A stretch of 64,000 nt of DNA from Bacteriovorax sp. PP10 (GCF_035013165.1 NZ_JAYGJQ010000001.1:62001-126000); one strand, 5' to 3'. Shown: positions 9,597 to 19,097, numbered from the stretch's first letter. Made by a program: numbers and translations. The notes: a model not told the origin generated them from the letters alone.

Positions 9597-9604
9597 GTTA
9601 TACT
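9597..9604 (+). promoter_or_regulatory. Extended -10 promoter placing the transcript start at the FHA gene ATG
   Basis: TGTTATACT (9596-9604 region) is a TGnTATACT extended -10. The expected +1 is about 9611, exactly the A of the ATG, and no ribosome-binding site is visible upstream. This fits a leaderless mRNA. Confidence 0.45.
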
Positions 9605-9610
9605 GGCTCT

Positions 9611-10048
9611 ATGATTCATTTAGAAATTCTAACATCTTCTGATCCTCTGGCCGTCGGACTTTATGAGTTCGAATACGACCACGTTCATATTGGACGCTCG
9701 AAAAAAAATGACCTGATCTTTTTAGAAAAAATCCTGCCATTAAATTTCATGAATCTGCATATCATTCAAGACTCACAAGGCACGCATTTAGTTGCAAGAA
9801 GCTTAACCCGCTCTCCTTTTTTCTTTATTAACGGGAAGAAAATCAGCGGTGTTTTAAAAGTACGCCACAACGATGTGATCGCGTTTGGTGACAATCAAAT
9901 AAAAATATTAGACTTCCATAAGAACCGTGAAGAAGATGACTTAAGCCTGGCGTTCTCTAATTTTGCCAAAAATGCCGGTGAACTTCGTTTTGCGCTAGAT
10001 TTCATTGAAGAAGTTTTACTGGACTATGAAAAGGCATCAGATGTTTAA
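9611..10048 (+). CDS. FHA-domain protein
   Basis: This 145-aa protein is mostly a forkhead-associated domain, which binds phosphothreonine peptides. The family core is seen as HIGRSKKNDLIF (~residue 27-38), then a segment with LHIIQDSQGTHLVAR and the strand pattern FINGKKISG...L...D.I.FGD. The canonical S..H of the phosphate-binding loop is not plainly present (MNLHI), so binding specificity may be altered. The C-terminal ~35 residues lie outside the domain. The gene overlaps the following hydrolase gene by 8 nt (stop at 10046-10048, next ATG at 10041). No kinase gene is adjacent. Confidence 0.85.
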   Translation: MIHLEILTSSDPLAVGLYEFEYDHVHIGRSKKNDLIFLEKILPLNFMNLHIIQDSQGTHLVARSLTRSPFFFINGKKISGVLKVRHNDVIAFGDNQIKILDFHKNREEDDLSLAFSNFAKNAGELRFALDFIEEVLLDYEKASDV

Positions 10049-10952
10049 AAAAAGTTATCCCAATTATTTTTATACAAGTGATGGCACTCGTCTTTTCTAT
10101 AATACGAACTTCCCACTGAACGAATTAAATCCAGAGAAACCAGTGATGGTTTTTATCTACGGACTTCTTTGCAGTAACAGTCACTTTAAATACCAGATTC
10201 CTTATTTCGAAGAATTAGGTTATCAAATCCTATTGCACGATTACCGCTTCCATTTTTCTTCATCACAAGATGGAGATATTGAAAGCTGCAACTTTCCCAA
10301 TATCGCCCGCGACCTTCATGAACTTTTGGCAGATCTAAACATCAAAAAAACTCTCTTTGTTGGTCATAGTATGGGAGTGAATATTTGTCTGGAGCATGCC
10401 CGCAGGTATCCAGAAGACGTGAGTGCACAGGTGCTTATTTCCGGAACAGTTGTTCCTCCACAAGACATCATGTTTGATTCAAATATTATCGATATCACTA
10501 TGCCGTATATTGAAATGTTCACTAAAAAATACCCGGAGCTTTATAAGGCCGTGTGGAAACACTCTTATAAAAACCCAATCGCTCAATACGCTATCTTTGA
10601 TGGTGGATTTAACAAGAAGCAGGTGAATATCGAATTCATACAGCTCTACATGAAAAAAATAAGTGAGCTTCCTGAGAATTTATTCTTTCACCTTCTAAAG
10701 CTTATGCACGATCACGACATCATCAACCACCTGGAGTCTATCGAAACTCCAACCCTGGTTATTGGTGGTGATAAAGATAAAATTATCCCGAATTACCTTC
10801 AGCAGATTCTAACCAAACATCTTCCTAAAAGTCAGCTCTACATCGTTAAAGATGGCTCTCACGTTCCGCAAGCAGATTTTCCTGAAATGATTAATCACCG
10901 AATTAATCAGTTCATTAAAAAGTCTGGAATATTAAGTGGAAAAAAATCTTAG
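10041..10952 (+). CDS. Alpha/beta-hydrolase fold enzyme
   Basis: The protein has the alpha/beta-hydrolase fold. The nucleophile elbow is GHSMG within LFVGHSMGVNICLEHA. A probable acid residue lies in GGDKDKIIP and the catalytic histidine in DGSHVP near the C-terminus. An oxyanion-type segment MVFIYGLLCSN follows the first strands. The frame could begin at TTG 10005 or ATG 10026, but ATG 10041 has AAGG 6 nt upstream and overlaps the FHA stop by 8 nt, the usual spacing here. The substrate is unknown; lipase/esterase or peptidase activity are both possible. Its stop overlaps the convergent 413-aa gene end by 3 nt. Confidence 0.88.
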   Translation: MFKKSYPNYFYTSDGTRLFYNTNFPLNELNPEKPVMVFIYGLLCSNSHFKYQIPYFEELGYQILLHDYRFHFSSSQDGDIESCNFPNIARDLHELLADLNIKKTLFVGHSMGVNICLEHARRYPEDVSAQVLISGTVVPPQDIMFDSNIIDITMPYIEMFTKKYPELYKAVWKHSYKNPIAQYAIFDGGFNKKQVNIEFIQLYMKKISELPENLFFHLLKLMHDHDIINHLESIETPTLVIGGDKDKIIPNYLQQILTKHLPKSQLYIVKDGSHVPQADFPEMINHRINQFIKKSGILSGKKS

Positions 10953-12190
10953 AGCTGGATTTGTTTGTATTCGATAATTGATTTGAATACACGTCTCATC
11001 GCCGATCTGACTTGGTGACGTTTATATTCCTGGTGAGAAGCATCCCCTTGCGAGTTTGCTTTGAAAGCTTCATGATCCACAACTTGAATTTCGTATGGGT
11101 AGAAAAATCTGATATCTCTGGCCACCAGAGAAATATCCATGTTTAAAACCTTACGTGCCAATTCGTTTTCTTCCGGGTTACAAGTCTTAGCGAACTTTCT
11201 TAGATCGTTGAACTCTTGCAGAAACGGATTTTTATATTCAATCAACTGACGGCAAGTAAACTGAATCGACTGATAAGCTTTTGAAGTGTGCTTATTGCGC
11301 TCACTTTCTCCCGGCTCTTTTTGTGATTCAACAGCGGCCCTTTCCATGGCAGCTAAGAAGCGGTCTTCAGAAAGATTATTTCTGATCGCCATCTTTAATA
11401 GCCCTTGGTGAGCTTCTTTAAACTTCACCATATCGATCATGGTATTGACCGCGCGGCTTGGTTTGTTGTTGTGAGGAATAACTATATTTTTTTCTAATAA
11501 AAAGCGAATCAAGCGAAGCGTATCAAAACGAGTATGAGTAATGAAGCGAACTCCAACTCTATCAAATAATTCTTCCGCTACGTTCTCTGCTTTATGTAGA
11601 AGTTTAATGATGACACTTTCTCTGGTCTTTTTTGATTTCGTTTCAAAATCAACTAGAGGAACCACATCATCAGTGCCTTTCACACCAATAAAGAGTTTGT
11701 TGTCGTCACTTCTAAAAACATATTTGTAAAAACGATCAAAGATCTGAGTCTGAACAATATTGAAATAGTTTGAACGAAGGTCTTTATCAGCATGCATGAT
11801 TGTATGCATGACTTTCAAAACCGCTTCCGCCCAAAGCTTATCTTCTTTCTTAACGATGTTGTCGTCAGTGGCCATTAAAAATAACTGGCCGATATCCGAG
11901 ATCATAAGAAGCGAGTTCGGAACTTTAATATCAAGTCCGTCCGGGTTCCCCTCTCTTAAAAAATATCTTCTGATAAACTGCATGGCCTCTTGAAAGTTTC
12001 CAAACAGCTCTGCTTTAGCGACATGATCATTCGGGTCAAGACCATACCCTTTAAGGAATTGGTTAACCTGTTCATTAGAAGACATCGGCCCTAAGAAATT
12101 TTTTGTATCGAGCGCAGACTTACCCCCGACGACAACGTCGAAGATCTCCCAATCAAACATATATTTCTGTAAGTAACTCGGTCTTTCCAT
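10949..12190 (-). CDS. Conserved-looking hypothetical protein, 413 aa
   Basis: I do not recognise a domain with certainty. The protein has no signal peptide and no membrane segment, and is largely helical and charged, so it should be cytoplasmic. Noticeable blocks are WEIFDVVVGGKSALD near the N-terminus, a GYGLDPNDHVAKAELFGNFQEA segment at ~50-70, an FYKYVFR..D block, and a C-terminal FFYPYEIQVVDHEAF followed by a basic helix (YKRHQVRSAMRRVFKSI). Long conserved-looking proteins of this kind occur in delta-proteobacteria and Bdellovibrionota, but that is recall and not verified here. It is transcribed alone, convergent with the hydrolase gene and divergent from pgpA. Confidence 0.7.
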   Translation of the reverse strand: MERPSYLQKYMFDWEIFDVVVGGKSALDTKNFLGPMSSNEQVNQFLKGYGLDPNDHVAKAELFGNFQEAMQFIRRYFLREGNPDGLDIKVPNSLLMISDIGQLFLMATDDNIVKKEDKLWAEAVLKVMHTIMHADKDLRSNYFNIVQTQIFDRFYKYVFRSDDNKLFIGVKGTDDVVPLVDFETKSKKTRESVIIKLLHKAENVAEELFDRVGVRFITHTRFDTLRLIRFLLEKNIVIPHNNKPSRAVNTMIDMVKFKEAHQGLLKMAIRNNLSEDRFLAAMERAAVESQKEPGESERNKHTSKAYQSIQFTCRQLIEYKNPFLQEFNDLRKFAKTCNPEENELARKVLNMDISLVARDIRFFYPYEIQVVDHEAFKANSQGDASHQEYKRHQVRSAMRRVFKSIIEYKQIQL

Positions 12191-12221
12191 TTAAACCTTT
12201 TCCAACACCCGAAAATCGAGC

Positions 12222-12227
12222 TAGACT
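12222..12227 (+). promoter_or_regulatory. Candidate -10 for a near-leaderless pgpA transcript
   Basis: TAGACT (12222-12227) would place +1 near 12234, two bases before the ATG at 12236. No ribosome-binding site is visible before that ATG. The -35 is weak. Confidence 0.3.
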
Positions 12228-12235
12228 ATTATGTA

Positions 12236-12739
12236 ATGAATGAGGCTAATCGACCATCCCTTAAAAGACTAGATATTCTTTTCCTTTCCTTTTTTGGAGT
12301 AGGTTTTTTACCAAAAGCTCCCGGAACGTGGGGAACTCTTGCTACGCTTCCTTTTTTATATGGACTCGGAACATTTAATCCGCCTTACGTTTTATTCATT
12401 CCTTTCATTATCATCATGACGATTATTTCATCTTTCATCGCAGACATCGTGCAAAAGAAATTCAATCTGCACGACCCGCAATTTATCGTGATCGACGAAG
12501 TTCTAGGTATGACGACGGCCTGGCTTTTCATTCAGAAACATAATCTTCTTCATCTTTTTATACTCTTTGCTCTGTTTCGTTTTTTCGACATCATTAAAGT
12601 GTGGCCTGCTTCTTATTTTGATAAGCAAGTTGATCACGGTGCGGGAACAATTCTCGATGATATCGTCAGCGGAGTCTTTGCTGGAGTGGTCTACTTGGTC
12701 ATCAATTACGTATTTTCAATACATCTAAATTTAATCTAA
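12236..12739 (+). CDS. pgpA: Phosphatidylglycerophosphatase A
   Basis: PgpA removes the phosphate from phosphatidylglycerol phosphate to give phosphatidylglycerol at the inner membrane. The family signatures are clear: GFLPKAPGTWGTLATLP at the N-terminus, the acidic IVIDEVLGM motif (~residue 83-91) for metal binding, FRFFDIIKVWPA, and the C-terminal DHGAGTILDDIVSGVFAG. Hydrophobic segments around 35-62 and 145-160 fit the usual four-helix membrane topology. Length (167 aa) is normal. It stands alone in front of recA and has no evident ribosome-binding site. Confidence 0.95.
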   Translation: MNEANRPSLKRLDILFLSFFGVGFLPKAPGTWGTLATLPFLYGLGTFNPPYVLFIPFIIIMTIISSFIADIVQKKFNLHDPQFIVIDEVLGMTTAWLFIQKHNLLHLFILFALFRFFDIIKVWPASYFDKQVDHGAGTILDDIVSGVFAGVVYLVINYVFSIHLNLI

Positions 12740-12740
12740 C

Positions 12741-12779
12741 TTACGCTAAAATTACGCTTGACTTGCGCAAACTTTACGC
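12741..12779 (+). promoter_or_regulatory. Four TTRCGC direct repeats, 11-bp period, upstream of recA
   Basis: TTACGC at 12741-12746 and 12752-12757, TTGCGC at 12763-12768 and TTACGC at 12774-12779 recur with an exact 11-bp period, so all face the same side of the helix. They end 10 bp before a possible -10 (TATAAG, 12790-12795). Inference: an operator array for recA, perhaps LexA. Known LexA sites in alpha-proteobacteria are direct repeats with the same 11-bp pitch, and the TTAC half-site matches that described for Bdellovibrio. The remaining 12796-12969 leader shows no other clear motif except GGAGG before recA. Confidence 0.5.
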
Positions 12780-12969
12780 ACAGACTGAGTATAAGAAAAG
12801 AATTGATATCTTGCCTATCAAATTGTGACTTTATGACCTCATTAGTCTAATAATTACAAGCCTTTGATTCTTTTATAAGTTGAGCAAATTGCAAAAGTTT
12901 TAAGTTATCGAACAATTATAAAATGATGTAGCGTAATCGCACACACATTAGGACACCGTCGGAGGATTC

Positions 12970-14088
12970 ATGTCATTACAGAAAGTATCAGCAGCAGCAT
13001 CTCCAGAAAAATTAAAAGCATTAGACCTAGCTTTATCAGCAATTGAAAAACAATTCGGTAAAGGTGCAATCATGAAACTCGACAACAAAAATGCTGTCGA
13101 AAAACTAGCGGTGATCCCGACTGGTTGTTTAAGTTTAGACTTAGCTCTTGGAGTTGGTGGTATTCCTCAAGGAAGAATCATCGAAATTTACGGGCCAGAA
13201 TCTTCTGGTAAAACAACTCTTACTCTTCACATCGCAGCTGAATGCCAAAGACAAGGTGGAACAGTAGCTTTCGTTGATGCTGAACATGCACTAGATACAG
13301 CATACGCAGCTAAGCTTGGTGTTGATATTCCAAATACACTTATCTCTCAACCAGATTCTGGTGAACAAGCTCTAGAGATCACGGATATGTTAGTTCGTTC
13401 AGGTGCTGTAAATCTTCTTATCGTGGATTCAGTAGCTGCACTTACTCCTAAGGCCGAACTAGAAGGAGACATGGGAGATTCTCACATGGGTCTTCAAGCA
13501 AGACTTATGTCTCAAGCTTTAAGAAAACTGACAGGATCAATCTCTCGTTCAAACTGTACAGTTATCTTCATTAACCAACTTCGTATGAAAATCGGTGTTA
13601 TGTTTGGTAACCCTGAAACAACTACTGGTGGTAACGCTCTTAAGTTCTACGCTTCAGTACGTTTAGACATCAGAAGAATTGCAGCAATCAAAGACGGTGA
13701 AGCTCATATCGGTAACCGTACAAAAGTAAAAGTAGTTAAAAACAAAGTAGCTTCTCCATTCAAAGAAGCTGAATTCGACATCATGTACGGACAAGGTATT
13801 TCTAAAGTTGGAGATATTCTGGATCTTGGTGCTAACAACGGCATCATTGAGAAAGCTGGTGCATGGTACGCATACAACAATGCAAAAATTGGTCAAGGTA
13901 GAGAGAACTCTAAAAACTTCCTTGAAGCAAATCCAGAAATGCTAGAAGAAATTAAACAAAAAATTCTAGTTAAATTTGGAATCGTTGACGCTCCAGCTGG
14001 TTCAATGGGCGAAGTAGTAGATACGTCTACTGGTGAGATCATTGAAGAAGAAAAAGCTCCGAAAAAATCAAAAAAGAATCTTCAGTAA
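12970..14088 (+). CDS. recA: Recombinase RecA
   Basis: RecA forms filaments on single-stranded DNA, drives strand exchange and triggers LexA self-cleavage. The protein is collinear with the family: [19 protein letters not shown] at the N-terminus, Walker [10 protein letters not shown] (~residue 75), the Glu96-type segment VDAEHALD, the Walker [11 protein letters not shown], loop L1/L2 region with [19 protein letters not shown] and [14 protein letters not shown]. The C-terminal tail is short, acidic then basic ([14 protein letters not shown]). A GGAGG ribosome-binding site sits 5 nt before the ATG. It is followed by recX and is likely regulated through the 11-bp repeats about 190 nt upstream. 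Confidence 0.99.
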   Translation: MSLQKVSAAASPEKLKALDLALSAIEKQFGKGAIMKLDNKNAVEKLAVIPTGCLSLDLALGVGGIPQGRIIEIYGPESSGKTTLTLHIAAECQRQGGTVAFVDAEHALDTAYAAKLGVDIPNTLISQPDSGEQALEITDMLVRSGAVNLLIVDSVAALTPKAELEGDMGDSHMGLQARLMSQALRKLTGSISRSNCTVIFINQLRMKIGVMFGNPETTTGGNALKFYASVRLDIRRIAAIKDGEAHIGNRTKVKVVKNKVASPFKEAEFDIMYGQGISKVGDILDLGANNGIIEKAGAWYAYNNAKIGQGRENSKNFLEANPEMLEEIKQKILVKFGIVDAPAGSMGEVVDTSTGEIIEEEKAPKKSKKNLQ

Positions 14089-14101
14089 TTAAAAATAACT
14101 T

Positions 14102-14145
14102 TAGTGCTCTTGATCCCTCTTGAATGAGAGGTCACAGGAGCACTA
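14102..14145 (+). terminator. Two-tier hairpin after recA
   Basis: TAGTGCTC (14102-14109) pairs with GAGCACTA (14138-14145) and encloses CCTCTT...GAGAGG. Only a weak T-rich tail (GTTTCTTC) follows. It probably attenuates or processes the recA-recX transcript rather than stopping it fully, which would lower recX relative to recA. Confidence 0.5.
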
Positions 14146-14166
14146 GAGTTTCTTCATCACAAAACT

Positions 14167-14649
14167 ATGTCTACAAAAGCGTTCACCTACATCGTAAAAC
14201 TTTTATCTGCCAGAGAATACTCGGAGCACAAACTCCGCGAAAAGCTTAAAGAAAAGAAGTTTCCTGCAAACGAAATAGAAGACGCACTTTCTGAAATTAA
14301 AGCTCGCGGCCACCTGAAAGAAGAAGTCTACACTGAAGCTCGTATCAGAGGCTTCATGAACAAAAGCTACTCAGTTAACTATATCCGCCAAAAGCTGGCC
14401 CAAGAGCATTTAGTTGCCTCCGAAGAGACAATCCAAGAGATCTTTGAAGACAATAATATGAGCGAAGAACAACAAATTGAGCGCCTGGCCAGAAAGAAGA
14501 TCGGAATGAAAACCGACCTGGATTTCGATCAGCAAAGTAAAATTTTAAGGTACCTGATCTCTAAAGGTCATGACTTTTCACTGTCAAAAAAGGTTTTAAA
14601 GTCTGTCATGGGCGAAAATAGCGCCGACTTTGAATCCGACGCCTATTAA
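14167..14649 (+). CDS. recX: RecX regulatory protein
   Basis: RecX binds RecA filaments and modulates their activity. The protein shows the family's three-helix tandem repeats: AFTYIVKLLSAREYSEHKLREKL, a second repeat with ALSEIKARGHLKEEVYTEARIRGF, and YIRQKLAQEHLV. The length (160 aa) is standard. It lies 78 nt downstream of recA, separated only by a hairpin, which is the classical recA-recX arrangement. The ATG has no strong ribosome-binding site, in line with low expression relative to recA. Confidence 0.92.
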   Translation: MSTKAFTYIVKLLSAREYSEHKLREKLKEKKFPANEIEDALSEIKARGHLKEEVYTEARIRGFMNKSYSVNYIRQKLAQEHLVASEETIQEIFEDNNMSEEQQIERLARKKIGMKTDLDFDQQSKILRYLISKGHDFSLSKKVLKSVMGENSADFESDAY

Positions 14650-14724
14650 ATATCACTAAAAAATTGATGAATTTCACTGGGAGAAGTACAATATCGTAAA
14701 CTTTTACCCACAGGAATTCTTCCC

Positions 14725-17349
14725 ATGTCAGAAAAACTAACTGGTCAACAAATCAGAGAAAAGTTCTCTCAATATTTCATGAAAAATAACCATGAGAAAG
14801 TGGCCTCTAGTTCACTTATCCCTCATAACGATAAAACTCTATTATTTTGTAATGCCGGAATGAACCAGTTCAAAGATTACTTTACTGGTAAATCTGTTGC
14901 TTCAAATAAGAGAGCAGTTTCAATCCAAAAGTGCGTACGTGCTGGTGGAAAGCATAACGATTTAGAAAACGTTGGTCACACGGCCCGCCACCATACATTT
15001 TTTGAAATGCTTGGTAACTTTTCTTTCGGTGATTATTTCAAAGAAGACGCTATCAAGTTTGCTTGGGAATTCTTAACTGTTGAACTAAAGATTCCAAAAG
15101 AAAAATTATACGTCACTGTTCACTACACTGATGATGAAGCAAGAAAGCTTTGGAACAAAGTAGCAGGACTTCCTGACGATAGAATTTTCAATAAAGGTGA
15201 TAAAGACAACTTCTGGGAGATGGGCGAATTTGGTCCTTGCGGTCCTTGTTCAGAAATCTTCTTTGACCACGGTGAAGAATACACTGACCACGATCTGGTA
15301 AGAATTGATCCAAAAGATTTATTAGAAGACGAAAAAAGATATGTAGAAATTTGGAACTTAGTATTCATGCAATATGAAAAAACTCCAGAAGGACGCTTAA
15401 CACTTCCAAAACCATCAATTGATACTGGTGCTGGTTTAGAGCGCGTAGCTGCTGCTCTTCAAGGTTGTTATAACAATTACAACACTGACATCTTCTTCCC
15501 TATCATGAAAAAGATCGAAGAGATCTCTGGTAAAAAGTACGAACCATTTGGGAAAGACGAAAAAACAAAAGCTAACTTCAGAGTTGTAGCAGATCACATC
15601 CGTTCAGCAACTATGCTTATCACTGACGGAGCTATTCCTTCTAACGAAGGTCGTGGATACGTTCTAAGAAGAATTATCAGACGTGCAGTAAAATACTTAA
15701 ACGAGCTTGGTGTAAAAGAAATTTCTTTCTACAAACTTGTTCCTGCAGTATTCGAAGCGCTTGGACAAGAATACCCACAAAACGCTAGTGGATCAGAACT
15801 TGCTGTAAAACTTCTAGAGCTTGAAGAAAGAAAATTCAGAGAGACACTAGAAAACGGTCTTAAGTTCTTAAACGATGCCATCACTAAAGAAGTAACGAAT
15901 AAAGTTTTCTCAGGGAAAGCTGCATTCAAGTTATACGATACATACGGATTCCCGGTTGACCTAACTGAAATGTACCTTGCTGATCAAAACCTTACGTTAG
16001 ATAACGAGGGATTTGAGAAAGCGATGAACGAGCAAAAAGAGATGTCTCGTAAATCTTGGAAAGGCGCTCTTGATAACTCTGATAAAGTTTTCCATGCTAT
16101 CAAAGAAAAAACTGGTGCAACTGACTTCGTTGGTTACGACAGACTTGATGTTCAGGCGAAACTTTTAGAAGTTGTCGACATGGGCGAAATGAAAGGTCTA
16201 GTTTTCGATACAACTTCTTTCTACGGTGAGTCCGGAGGACAAGTTGGAGATATCGGTACAGTAAAAGACGGTAAAAACGTTATCGCTCACATCGACGACA
16301 CTCAAAAACCAGTTGATGGATTATATGTTCACTTCTCAAAAGACGCTGATGCTCTTGAAGTTGGAAAGACTTATACGCTAGCGGTTGATGGTCACACTCG
16401 TAAGTTAATTATGAGAAACCACTCTGCGACTCACTTACTTCAGGCCGCACTTATTAAAGTTCTAGGGCCTCACGTAAAACAAGCAGGATCAATTGTTAAT
16501 GCTGAAAAACTTCGTTTCGACTTTGCTCACACTCAAGCTCTAACAAGAGACGAGATCGAAAAAGTTGAGGACTTGGTAAACCAGGAAATCAGCAAAGCTC
16601 ATAAAGTTGAAGCAAACATTATGGATATGGCCGCTGCTCAGAAAAAAGGCGCCATGGCACTTTTCGGTGAGAAGTACGGAAACATCGTTCGCGTTTTAAC
16701 GATGGGTGATTTCTCGACTGAACTTTGTGGTGGTGTACATGTTCATAACACTGGAGATATCGGTCTTATTACAATACTAAGCGAGTCTTCATTAGCTACA
16801 GGTGTTCGTCGTATTGAAGCAACGACATCAGAAACTGCAATTCATTATCTGTCACACAGATCTCAACTTCTTAAAAAAGTAGAAGGCCTGTTCATGGATA
16901 AAGAAGAGCGCGCTCTGGCAAAACTAGAAAATCTTTTTAAAGATCTAAAAGACAAACAAAAAGAAATCGAAGCTCTTAAAGATAAAATTCAGGCAAGTGA
17001 ATCAAAAGATCTATTCAACACTGTTGAAAACATCGGTGGAATTGACTTCGCTGTTGTCGAAGCAAGTGCTGATACGGATTTAAGAAAACTATCTGACTTA
17101 TTTGTGAGTAAGTTCCAAAACGGTGCAGTTGTTCTATTTAATACAAATGGAGATAAAGCAACAGTTCTGGTTCGTGCTTCAAAAGGTGCTGCTAAAGTAA
17201 ACGCTGGAGACGTTCTAAAAGAAATTCTTCCAGTGATTAACGGGCGCGGTGGTGGAAAGCCAGATATCGCACAAGGTTCTGGAGAGGCCGCTTTAGTTGC
17301 AAAGATTGCAGCTCAGGCAAAAACTGTTTTAAAATCTAAACTAGGTTAA
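14725..17349 (+). CDS. alaS: Alanyl-tRNA synthetase
   Basis: AlaRS charges tRNA-Ala and edits mischarged Ser and Gly. All domains are present. The class II catalytic core (residues 1-~240) contains FCNAGMNQFKDYF and GPCGPCSEIFFDHG. The editing domain has the zinc motif HSATHLL (~residue 568) and CGGVHVHNTGDIG (~670). A coiled coil follows (~715-760), and the C-Ala domain has NGRGGGKPDIAQGSG near the end. Length (874 aa) is normal. It follows recX by 75 nt, as in many bacteria, and the next gene starts 3 nt after its stop. Confidence 0.98.
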   Translation: MSEKLTGQQIREKFSQYFMKNNHEKVASSSLIPHNDKTLLFCNAGMNQFKDYFTGKSVASNKRAVSIQKCVRAGGKHNDLENVGHTARHHTFFEMLGNFSFGDYFKEDAIKFAWEFLTVELKIPKEKLYVTVHYTDDEARKLWNKVAGLPDDRIFNKGDKDNFWEMGEFGPCGPCSEIFFDHGEEYTDHDLVRIDPKDLLEDEKRYVEIWNLVFMQYEKTPEGRLTLPKPSIDTGAGLERVAAALQGCYNNYNTDIFFPIMKKIEEISGKKYEPFGKDEKTKANFRVVADHIRSATMLITDGAIPSNEGRGYVLRRIIRRAVKYLNELGVKEISFYKLVPAVFEALGQEYPQNASGSELAVKLLELEERKFRETLENGLKFLNDAITKEVTNKVFSGKAAFKLYDTYGFPVDLTEMYLADQNLTLDNEGFEKAMNEQKEMSRKSWKGALDNSDKVFHAIKEKTGATDFVGYDRLDVQAKLLEVVDMGEMKGLVFDTTSFYGESGGQVGDIGTVKDGKNVIAHIDDTQKPVDGLYVHFSKDADALEVGKTYTLAVDGHTRKLIMRNHSATHLLQAALIKVLGPHVKQAGSIVNAEKLRFDFAHTQALTRDEIEKVEDLVNQEISKAHKVEANIMDMAAAQKKGAMALFGEKYGNIVRVLTMGDFSTELCGGVHVHNTGDIGLITILSESSLATGVRRIEATTSETAIHYLSHRSQLLKKVEGLFMDKEERALAKLENLFKDLKDKQKEIEALKDKIQASESKDLFNTVENIGGIDFAVVEASADTDLRKLSDLFVSKFQNGAVVLFNTNGDKATVLVRASKGAAKVNAGDVLKEILPVINGRGGGKPDIAQGSGEAALVAKIAAQAKTVLKSKLG

Positions 17350-17352
17350 TTC

Positions 17353-19089
17353 ATGATGAAAAAATCGCTGGTGTTACTGAGTCTCGTACTCGTTTTAGTG
17401 TCTCTTACAAGTTGTACTAAAAAAGCTCATGTGAAAGAAAATAAAATTCTTAACATGGCACTCACCAGCGAAATTTCTACCCTAGATCCGGTAAACTCTT
17501 ACGATAACGTTTCCGGAACTGTTATTTGTAATATCTACGAGCAACTCTACGACTACCATTATTTAAATCGTCCATATGAACTTAAGCCTTTGCTTGCTGA
17601 GGGAATGCCAACGATTGAAAATAAGGGTCTTAGATACGTTATCAAAATCAAAAAAAATATCCGTTACCACGATCACCCTGCTTTCAAAGGGCAAATCAGA
17701 TATGTAACGGCACAAGACTTTATCACTCAACTCAAAAGACTTTCATACAATCCATTAAACTCGACTGGATGGTGGGTTTTAGATGGTGTGGTTGTTGGTG
17801 TTAATGATTTTAAAAAGAATGTTGGAAATGATTTTGAGAAATTTAAATCAACTTCAATCAAGGGAATTAATGCTCCGGATGAGCACACTCTAGTCATTGA
17901 TCTCACTCAACCATCCCCTCAATTCATTTATAAACTTTCAATGAGCTTTATTTCTCCGGTTCCTCTTGAAGTTGTTGAGTATGATAAAAACGACCTCGGG
18001 CATACTCCCGTTGGAACTGGCCCATTTTATTTAACCAAGATGGATCCAGCTAAAGAAATCATTCTGACGAAATTTCCTTACTACCATGAAAGCTTTTATC
18101 CAACAGAAGGAGATCGTTATGCAAATAACCGTGCTCTTTTGAAAGACAGTGGCGAAAAACTTCCTTTTATCGATGGAATTCATTTCATCATGGTTAATGA
18201 TAATAAATCTCGTTGGACATTATTTAATGAAAACAAACTAGACTTCATTACACTGCCTCAAGAGTTCTACTCTCAAGTTTTTGATGATGTCGGAAATCTT
18301 CGCGAAGACATCAAAGCTAAAAACATTCGTCTTCAAACAATGCCAACACTGACTTACTGGTGGCTGGCCTTCAACATGAAAGATCCACTTTTAGGAAAAA
18401 ATCTTAATCTAAGAAAAGCGATTGCTCACGCGATTGATATGGATTTATACATTCAGAAGTTCACGAACAGTACAGGACAAAGAGCAAACTCAATCCTTCC
18501 TCCGGGCATCCTGGGTTACAATCCGTCTGCCACTCTCCCTTATGAGTACAACTTAGATAAAGCAAAAGAGTTTCTGGCAAAAGCTGGTTACCCTGAAGGA
18601 AAAAATCTTCCTGAGATCGTCTACGACACTCGTGCTGAATCAAAAATCAGTTACGCTCAAGCTGAATACTTTAAAGCTCAACTAGCTCTTATTGGTATCA
18701 AACTTAAAATTATCAAAAATACTTTTAAGGAGTTCTTAGAGAAATCAAGAACTGGTCATCTTCAATTCTTCCAGGATGGCTGGACACTGGATTACCCTGA
18801 TGCTGAAAATATTTATCAGTTACTTATTTCAACAAATCTTCCTCCGGGGCCAAACTCGTCTTATTACATCAAGCCAGAACTGGATAAAATGTATGAAAAG
18901 ATCAGCAAGCTTCCAGATGGTGATGAGAAAAAAGATTTGATTATTAAAATGGAAAGCATCGTTAACGGTGATCTTCCATGGATCATGCAGTACTACTCAC
19001 GTAACTTCATTCTTTATCATGACTACGTGAAGAACTACCGCCCTGATGACTTAATCTGGAACTACACTAAGTACTTAAGAGTGAAATAA
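17353..19089 (+). CDS. Family-5 (oligopeptide-type) solute-binding lipoprotein
   Basis: This is an SBP_bac_5 protein, the OppA/DppA class that delivers peptides or similar ligands to an ABC permease. A lipoprotein signal ends at the lipobox SLTSC21, so it is anchored on the periplasmic side. The family opening NMALTSEISTLDPVNSYDN is seen at ~35-53, as are PLLAEGMP, the SBP signature region LVIDLTQPSPQFIYKLS, VGTGPFYLTK and the LRKAIAHAIDMD block. Length (578 aa) is normal. No permease or ATPase gene lies nearby, so the partner transporter must be elsewhere. It starts 3 nt after alaS and is probably cotranscribed. Confidence 0.93.
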   Translation: MMKKSLVLLSLVLVLVSLTSCTKKAHVKENKILNMALTSEISTLDPVNSYDNVSGTVICNIYEQLYDYHYLNRPYELKPLLAEGMPTIENKGLRYVIKIKKNIRYHDHPAFKGQIRYVTAQDFITQLKRLSYNPLNSTGWWVLDGVVVGVNDFKKNVGNDFEKFKSTSIKGINAPDEHTLVIDLTQPSPQFIYKLSMSFISPVPLEVVEYDKNDLGHTPVGTGPFYLTKMDPAKEIILTKFPYYHESFYPTEGDRYANNRALLKDSGEKLPFIDGIHFIMVNDNKSRWTLFNENKLDFITLPQEFYSQVFDDVGNLREDIKAKNIRLQTMPTLTYWWLAFNMKDPLLGKNLNLRKAIAHAIDMDLYIQKFTNSTGQRANSILPPGILGYNPSATLPYEYNLDKAKEFLAKAGYPEGKNLPEIVYDTRAESKISYAQAEYFKAQLALIGIKLKIIKNTFKEFLEKSRTGHLQFFQDGWTLDYPDAENIYQLLISTNLPPGPNSSYYIKPELDKMYEKISKLPDGDEKKDLIIKMESIVNGDLPWIMQYYSRNFILYHDYVKNYRPDDLIWNYTKYLRVK

Positions 19090-19097
19090 TTTATTCT

